Assembly: GCA_018296165.2 (NCBI GenBank)
Contig: JACKQL020000292.1
Span: 1-13,764, forward strand
Length of the DNA: 13,764 bases
DNA from: Termitomyces sp. T153
Lineage: Eukaryota > Basidiomycota > Agaricomycetes > Agaricales > Lyophyllaceae
Direction of reading: 5' to 3'
The notes beneath the pieces are model-generated. The model was not told the origin of the DNA. It ran no database searches and saw only the letters and a program-made list of their open reading frames with translations. Shown here piece by piece: positions 9,395 through 13,764 of the stretch (positions are counted from its first letter, which is position 1; each line of letters starts with the position of its first letter). The position numbers were made by a program, and so were the translations under genes.

Positions 9395-10255
9395 ATGAAC
9401 CTCCCGCCTTCAAGCACATATTAGGCCTTCTGCTACGTTTCACCCCTGTAATCAGGCGTAATCGGGCTTCCTCTAAAGATGTACATCCATCCCAACAATA
9501 TCAGAGACAATTCTGTATGCCCCATCCCTTTCGTTTCTCGTTCAACACACAACGAAAAGCGATAAATTTCTATTTGATCTTGGTATACGGAAAGACTGGC
9601 ACAATTACCCCCCGCGTGCTTACACTATCGATGCCAATAACAAGTTCTCACTGGAGGTCAGGCAGGATGTTGTCGAATGTCTAGCAAAGGGCGGCCTTTC
9701 CTCGACAGACATCGACGTCGTTTGTCTCCTCACATTGTCATTTCGATTATATGGGCAACACGAAGTTATTTCCGTCGAGCAAAGTTTCTTGTTGGTGGTA
9801 GCGCTGCATCCCTCTTCAACCCAGTATCCATCCGATCCTACCTCATTATACATTTTTGATCTCCTCCCCATTGTTCGTGCAACCTATCTTGACTCTGAAG
9901 GGTGGAGCCCTGTCGGTCCATTCTCTCACGCGCTTGACTTATATGATGGTAGTCTCTACATTATTGACGCTCCAGGACATTGCCTGGCCATATCAACGTT
10001 CTTGTCCGTACGTACGCTGATGGAGGCTGGGTCTTTCTTGCTGGTGATAGTGGGCACCATTTGTTACTGACCGAGTGTGAAATTCCCACTGCATATGGAT
10101 GTGCGCATGTGAACAAGGAAGCAGCGCAAACTCATCTGGAATTATTCAAGGATTCGAGAACCAGAGTGATACTTGCTTATGACGAGCCCTGATATAATGA
10201 AAACAAGGATGATGACTTTTGGCCAGGAAAAGTGCCTTCCCTCTTAATGCTCTGA
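9395..10255 (+). pseudogene. Decayed metallo-beta-lactamase-fold hydrolase
   Basis: Fungal MBL-fold hydrolase of the lactonase-like type, reading from ATG 9395 to TGA 10253 without introns. Successive frames carry the family blocks in order: LPPSSTY, GVIGLPLKM, LSFLVQHTT, FDLGIRKDWHNYPPRA, QDVVECLAKGGL, the HxHxD motif (HCHFDYMG), KFLVGGSAASLFNP, TYLDSEGWSPVGPFSHALD, SLYIIDAPGH, PGHINVLVRTYADGGW, FLAGDSGHH, VILAYDEP and FWPGKVPSL. Breaks visible in the sequence are TAG at 9422, TAA at 9449, an extra base near 9524, an extra C near 9729, an extra A near 9781, a two-base gap or equivalent at 9824, a missing base near 9981, and TGA at 10190 where the family has Trp. The His that usually follows the motif Asp is Tyr. 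The relic converges on the small-protein gene, 74 nt away. Confidence 0.85.
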
Positions 10256-10329
10256 ATAGAACGTGTGACGTGGGTTTTTGGTATGCTATACGATGGTATG
10301 GTTTTGTGCTCGGTACTCCATGCTCCATC

Positions 10330-10666
10330 TTAATAAGCGGCGGCGCCACGCCTCCTACGTCCATATCGGCGTCCAGATCTACGAGACCCACAGCATCGAC
10401 AGCAAAGAATGTCTGCAATCACATCAAAGATTGTCACGATTATCTGATAAGGAAAGTTTGAGAGAAGTTATAGACGGACTCTAAAGGTACAACTCACTGA
10501 TGTGATCGCATTGACAATGGCCATGAAAACACTCGCGATTGCGGAGATTATGGAACTGATTCCGCGTCCTATCGCAGAAAACACAGAACCCTATAGAGTT
10601 GATGACACATGTAGGAAATACGATCAACAGCGCTGAAGAACATAAAGCTAACATAAAGCTGACCAT
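10330..10666 (-). CDS. Small hydrophobic protein with CCRCC cluster and Arg-rich tail
   Basis: Three exons (10666-10664, 10590-10498, 10443-10330) give 69 residues. The first exon would be the ATG alone, in a strong context (ACAATGG). The second encodes an alternating small/hydrophobic segment (SAIGRGISSIISAIASVF, then MAIVNAITS), and the third encodes IVTIFDVIADILCCRCC followed by an Arg-rich tail and TAA. It resembles short, poorly characterised basidiomycete proteins with repeated IxxAI segments; no function is known to me. The segments could form membrane-associated amphipathic helices, the Cys cluster could be lipidated or bind metal, and the basic tail could bind acidic lipids or nucleic acid; all of this is inference. 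The second intron (10444-10497, GTGAGT...TCAG) is solid. The first (10591-10663) has a weak GTCAGC donor, so the true start could differ. Confidence 0.65.
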
Positions 10667-10771
10667 TGTGTTAGATGAATGATAAAAATAGGTGACACTT
10701 GTTGAATGATGACTCGGAGACCTGAGATGCCCGGGGCTAAATAACCTTTTGAATGGATCCGATGTGGGGGT

Positions 10772-10778
10772 TTTTATA
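10772..10778 (-). promoter_or_regulatory. TATA box of the small-protein gene
   Basis: TATAAAA is followed by a C run on the minus strand, about 106 nt upstream of the ATG at 10666. With initiation some 30 nt downstream this leaves a leader of about 75 nt. Position and strand agree with the proposed gene. Confidence 0.5.
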
Positions 10779-10834
10779 CAACGTTTACATCATATAGCTG
10801 TATGATGAGTCGATGATATGTAGAACATTTCCTA

Positions 10835-10860
10835 TGACGCGTTCTGCGTCGTTTGCGTCA
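10835..10860. promoter_or_regulatory. Cluster of TGACGC/GCGTCA half-sites
   Basis: ATGACGC and GCGTCAT form a 7-bp inverted pair with a further GCGTC between them, and the left arm overlaps an ACGCGT. The cluster lies about 55-80 nt upstream of the TATA box of the small-protein gene, a position suited to an upstream activating site. The half-sites resemble ATF/CREB-type bZIP targets; the binding factor is inferred. Confidence 0.35.
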
Positions 10861-11380
10861 TCGGAGAGTCATGTCCGCGGCTTGGAGAAGTAACGCCTCG
10901 TGATACATAAGTTCGCGAGTCACAATCGTATACCGGCAAAAGCCGACAATTGAAACCACGGGTAGCGGGGCAAGCCAAACACATGTGGCGGGCCAATCGA
11001 AATGGAGGTGGCCGGTTGGCTGCGGGTTGTCACGACAATTGGGGCAAAATTTTGAGCAAATCAATTGGGCAAATCTATCTTCCTGTCGTTGCTTTTGTGT
11101 TGAGAAATATGCCTCGTTATTTGACATAAATAAGGTTAAATAGATATATTTAAATTCCTAATAGGTAGATATAGGAGGATGTGCCACAATGTAGTATAGT
11201 CTCAAAGATACAGGCAAGCCACTCAGTCATCCAGACTGCATTGCAAGCACGAGCAAGAGGGAGTGACTAGAAGAGACAGGAATATTGTACCGGGCAAAGT
11301 GTTGTCTTCTGAGGGAGAGAAAAGGGGACTGTGCAGTGAGATTTTAAAGTTTGGGAATAAACACTAGCTGTTCAGTAAGA
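10861..11380. other. Non-coding spacer, no feature recognised
   Basis: An 89-codon minus-strand frame (10858-11127) has no recognisable domain or splice partner. A small AT palindrome, TTAAATA with a GATA loop, sits at 11136-11153. Around 11035-11085 a short CAATTGGG-GCAAA phrase is repeated imperfectly. Nothing else was seen. Confidence 0.4.
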
Positions 11381-11473
11381 TTTGGACCAAAAATTGAAAG
11401 GTTGGGAATACATACTCACTAGATGACATGGGAAAGTGGCTTGGCATTTTTGAAAAGTCCACAGAATTATGTC

Positions 11474-11666
11474 GATGCTTTTTAAAGAGCCCACATGTAC
11501 ATGTGATCCTGGCAGGATGGTAAACATGATCATGGGTCTGCAATCACATGGTCACAGGAGGTTCATACACATGATCACGACTTTTTTGGCTGGTTTTTTG
11601 GGTAAAAATGTTGATGCTTTTTCAATGGGTGAAGCAAACATACATGTGATCCTGGGGGAAGGATGC
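11474..11666. repeat. Imperfect direct duplication, about 138-bp spacing
   Basis: A segment starting GATGCTTTTT and continuing to ACATGTGATCCTGG begins at 11474 and again at 11612. The internal bases differ considerably. Related phrases of the form CACATG-TCAC recur between the copies. It forms the left shoulder of the repeat block. Confidence 0.5.
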
Positions 11667-11679
11667 ATTCAAATGCTTC

Positions 11680-11731
11680 GCCATGTCAACACTTTCCCTG
11701 CAGTTAACCACCTGAACATTAAGTATCAAAA
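11680..11731 (-). repeat. Inverted copy of the composite repeat unit
   Basis: Read on the minus strand, this segment runs from CTTTTGATACTTAATG through TTAACTGCAGGG to AAAGTGTTGACATGGC. That is the order found in the plus-strand composite units to the right, but lacking about 18 bases between the CTGCAG and GTGTTGACATGG parts. It is the only clear copy in this orientation. Confidence 0.7.
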
Positions 11732-11754
11732 GTGAAACTTAACAACTGCAGGAT

Positions 11755-12725
11755 GACATGGATGACATGGTCCTTTGGAACTTAATGAATCAGGTCTTAA
11801 CTGCAGGAGTATTCAAAGAAGATTAAAGAGGTGGACTAGGGGAGAAGTGTTGACTAAGTAAAGGATTGGAGAAAGTGTTGATATGGTCTTCTGAAACTTA
11901 ATGATTCAGGTCTTCACTCCAGGATGACATGGTCTTTTGGAACTTAATGATTCAGGTCTTAACTCCAGGAGTATTCAAAGAAGATGAAAGAGGTGGACTA
12001 GTGTTGACATGGCAAAGGATTGGAGAAAGTGTTGACATGGTCTTTTGGAACTTTGGGAAAGTGTTGATATGACAAAGGATTGGAGAAAGTGTTGACATGG
12101 TCTTCTGAAACTTAATGATTCAGGTCTTGACATGGTATTCTGAAACTTGATGATTCAGGTCTTGACTGCAGGATGACATGGTCTTTTAGAACTTAATGAT
12201 TCAGGTCTTAACTGCAGGAGTATTCAAAGGAGATGAAAAGTGTTGACATGGCAAAGGATTGGGGAAAGCATTGACATGGCAAAGGATTGGGGAAAGTGTT
12301 GACATGGCAAAGGATTGGAGAAAGTGTTGACATGGCAAAGGATTGGAGAAAGTGTTGACATGGCAAAGGATTGGAGAAAGTGTTGACATGGTCTTCTGAA
12401 ACTTAATGATTCAGGTCTTAACTCCAGGAGTATTCAAACAAGATGAAAGTGGTGGACTAGTGTTGACATGGCAAAGGATTGGGGAAAGTGTTGACATAGC
12501 AAAGGATTGGAGAAAGTGTTGACATGGTCTTTTGGAACTTTGGGAAAGTGTTGATATGACAAAGGATTGGAGAAAGTGTTGACATGGTCTTCTGAAACTT
12601 AATGATTCAGGTCTTGACATGGTATTCTGAAACTTGATGATTCAGGTCTTGACTGCAGGATGACATGGTCTTTTAGAACTTAATGATTCAGGTCTTAACT
12701 GCAGGAGTATTCAAAGGAGATGAAA
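11755..12725 (+). repeat. Composite repeat, at least ten diverged copies
   Basis: The shared phrase is (G/A)AACTTAATGATTCAGGTCTT, usually followed by (A/G)ACT(G/C)CAGGA and then either GTATTCAAA...GATGAAA or TGACATGG. Copies begin near 11778, 11895, 11939, 12107, 12142, 12188, 12398, 12594, 12629 and 12675, with GTGTTGACATGG units between them. Unit lengths vary, so this is a mosaic of sub-blocks and not a simple tandem array. No protein-coding content was seen. Confidence 0.8.
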
Positions 12726-12770
12726 AGTGTTGACATGGCAAAGGATTGGGGAAAGCGTTGACATGGCAAA
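12042..12770 (+). repeat. Segmental duplication, copies offset by 487 bp
   Basis: The stretch from about 12042 to 12280 recurs almost base for base from about 12529 to 12767 at a constant offset of 487. The only difference noticed in the part compared by eye is a G/A change in one 28-bp unit (GCATTGACATGG versus GCGTTGACATGG). The constant offset shows a recent unequal exchange that copied composite and minisatellite units together. Confidence 0.75.
12237..12392 (+). repeat. 28-bp minisatellite, first array
   Basis: Six TTGACATGG starts fall at 12243, 12271, 12299, 12327, 12355 and 12383, an exact 28-bp step. Each unit runs TTGACATGGCAAAGGATTGG followed by GGAAAGTG or AGAAAGTG, the G/A position being the main variant. 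Confidence 0.9.
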
Positions 12771-13040
12771 GGATTGGGGAAAGCGTTGACATGGCAAAGG
12801 ATTGGGGAAAGTGTTGACATGGCAAAGGATTGGAGAAAGTGTTGACATGGCAAAGGATTGGAGAAAGTGTTGACATGGCAAAGGATTGGGGAAAGTGTTG
12901 ACATGGCAAAGGATGGGAAAGTGTTGACATGGCAAAGGATTGGAGAAAGTGTTGACATGGCAAGTGTTGACATGGCAAGTGTTGACATGGCAAAGGATTG
13001 GAGGAAGTGTTGACATAGCAAAGGATTGGGGCAAATGTTG
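12724..13040 (+). repeat. 28-bp minisatellite, second array
   Basis: Twelve TTGACAT starts fall at 12730, 12758, 12786, 12814, 12842, 12870, 12898, 12923, 12951, 12966, 12981 and 13009. The first seven are in exact 28-bp register. Then come one 25-bp unit, one 28-bp unit, two 15-bp units and a final 28-bp step into diverged sequence. The absence of stops in all three minus-strand frames follows from a stop-free unit whose length is not a multiple of three, and does not indicate coding. Confidence 0.9.
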
Positions 13041-13060
13041 TCTGTAAGTTGTCCAAGCAC

Positions 13061-13140
13061 GGCACATGCCATTTTTCAATTTTCCTGCAAAATTCATGTA
13101 GCCTCAGGCATGTGTCATTTTTTAAATTTTCCCCAAATTA
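13061..13140. repeat. Two diverged copies, 46-bp spacing
   Basis: Copies at 13061-13094 and 13107-13140 share GGCA(C/T)(A/G)TG(C/T)CATTTTT followed by an AATTTTCC phrase. They lie directly after the minisatellite and are unrelated to its unit. Confidence 0.6.
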
Positions 13141-13192
13141 GATTCCCGCTTCTTCTATTGTTTTTGTATATTTGCAATCTTGTACTTTCCCC

Positions 13193-13446
13193 ACTGACAA
13201 ACTGAAAAGAATTGACCAAAGTCCTAGAATGTCTCATAAGTCAGTAGTGAAATCTTTAACCCCTTCAATACCATGCTCACATGTTTGAACAGCTCCTCTC
13301 CAGTAGAACTAAACCTCAGTGACAAAGTGAAAAGATGAAGATCAAATGAAGTCATAGGATGTCCCATAAGTCAGTAGTGAAATCTTCAACCCCCTCAATT
13401 CCATGCTCACTCACACTGTTTAAACAGCCCTTTTCCAAAAGAACTA
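13193..13446. repeat. Direct duplication of about 120-130 bp
   Basis: Copy one (13193-13310) and copy two (13316-13446) share ACTGACAAA/AGTGACAAA, then GTC-TAG-ATGTC-CATAAG, CAGTAGTGAAATCTT, CAAT-CCATGCTCAC, a TTTGAACAG/TTTAAACAG phrase and a final AGAAC. Point differences are scattered and the second copy carries small insertions, so the duplication is not recent. Confidence 0.75.
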
Positions 13447-13593
13447 TTTTTGATTCCAGTTCCAGCCAAAGAGGTTCTAATGATGCAAAGATTCAACAGC
13501 TACCAATTCCTCTTTGTATTCAACATTCCAGCCTAGGCATATATACATTTGTACTTATTATTACCTGGCAATATATAAAATTTTGAGCAGCAG

Positions 13594-13660
13594 GCAAATC
13601 CTTTGTCCTGTCTCCACTTCTTTTGTAGGGCAAATCCTTTGTCCTGTCTCCACTTCTTTT
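13594..13660. repeat. Perfect 36-bp-step tandem duplication
   Basis: A 31-base phrase starting GCAAATCCTTTGTCCTG and ending CACTTCTTTT occurs at 13594 and 13630 without mismatch. AGCAGGCAA just before the first copy and TTGCCTGCT after the second form an inverted flank. The identity implies a recent event. Confidence 0.85.
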
Positions 13661-13764
13661 CTATTGCCTGCTTGTTGTTGATGTGTGATGGGCCAGATGA
13701 GTTTATGATCACAGGCAATATGTGTAAACAATGGTATACCATATGTGTATCTATAGTATATGGG
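13661..13764. other. Right edge, no feature recognised
   Basis: No gene or clear repeat was seen apart from a third CAGGCAA phrase near 13711. The sequence is cut by the window edge. Confidence 0.4.

Noticed and set aside
6335..10255. A biosynthetic or detoxification cluster formed by the cyclase and MBL genes
   Set aside because: The MBL copy is long dead, the cyclase is probably damaged, and no transporter, regulator or other enzyme accompanies them.
10858..11127. 89-codon minus-strand frame with several Cys residues
   Set aside because: The Cys spacing fits no zinc-finger pattern, and no splice sites or homologous look support it.
12243..13015. CRISPR-like array
   Set aside because: The units abut directly with no variable spacers, the genome context is eukaryotic, and no cas-like gene is present.
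12243..13015. Repeated TTGACA as bacterial -35 promoter boxes
   Set aside because: The window is fungal nuclear DNA, no -10 partners lie at proper spacing, and the phrase is simply part of the minisatellite unit.
12688..13097. Three overlapping minus-strand open frames of about 125 codons rich in NPLPCQHF/SPILCHVN repeats
   Set aside because: They are an automatic result of a stop-free 28-bp unit read in all three frames. There is no start context or splicing, and no codon or frame preference is visible.

Overview
The window looks like nuclear DNA of a filamentous basidiomycete, probably an agaricomycete. The reasons are very dense introns of about 44-73 nt with fungal-type splice sites, protein families typical of that group, and no bacterial-style operons or ribosome binding sites. 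All assignments were made by eye from translation and splice reconstruction; no search was run.

Layout. Positions 1-1041 hold nothing I can assign, and 1042-1089 (-) may be a first exon of an unknown gene. Positions 1180-5761 (-) hold a complete SNF2/RING DNA translocase of the ULS1/Rrp1-Rrp2 type. I rebuilt it as 33 exons giving 960 residues with every helicase motif and the RING intact. Positions 5762-6334 are its upstream region. Positions 6335-7992 (-) hold a 14-exon fungal cyclase-family (kynurenine-formamidase-like fold) gene whose first exon appears to carry a frame-breaking deletion. Positions 8249-8918 (-) hold an unrecognised spliced gene. Positions 9395-10255 (+) hold a strongly decayed metallo-beta-lactamase-fold pseudogene. 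Positions 10330-10666 (-) hold a small 69-residue protein gene with a hydrophobic N-terminal part, a Cys cluster and an Arg-rich tail. From about 11.4 kb to the end there is no gene. That stretch is built of repeats: composite units, two arrays of a 28-bp minisatellite, a roughly 487-bp-spaced segmental duplication, an inverted copy at the left edge, and several unrelated short tandem duplications on the right.

Function. No pathway links the genes. The translocase is a chromatin/DNA-repair type enzyme, while the cyclase and the MBL relic are unrelated metal-dependent hydrolase families. I do not see a defence system, CRISPR array, or complete transposon. The most notable points are the extreme exon fragmentation (exons down to 11 nt, plus a proposed first exon consisting only of the start codon), three introns best explained as GC-AG, the two decaying hydrolase genes, and the repeat block whose 28-bp unit carries a near-palindromic core.
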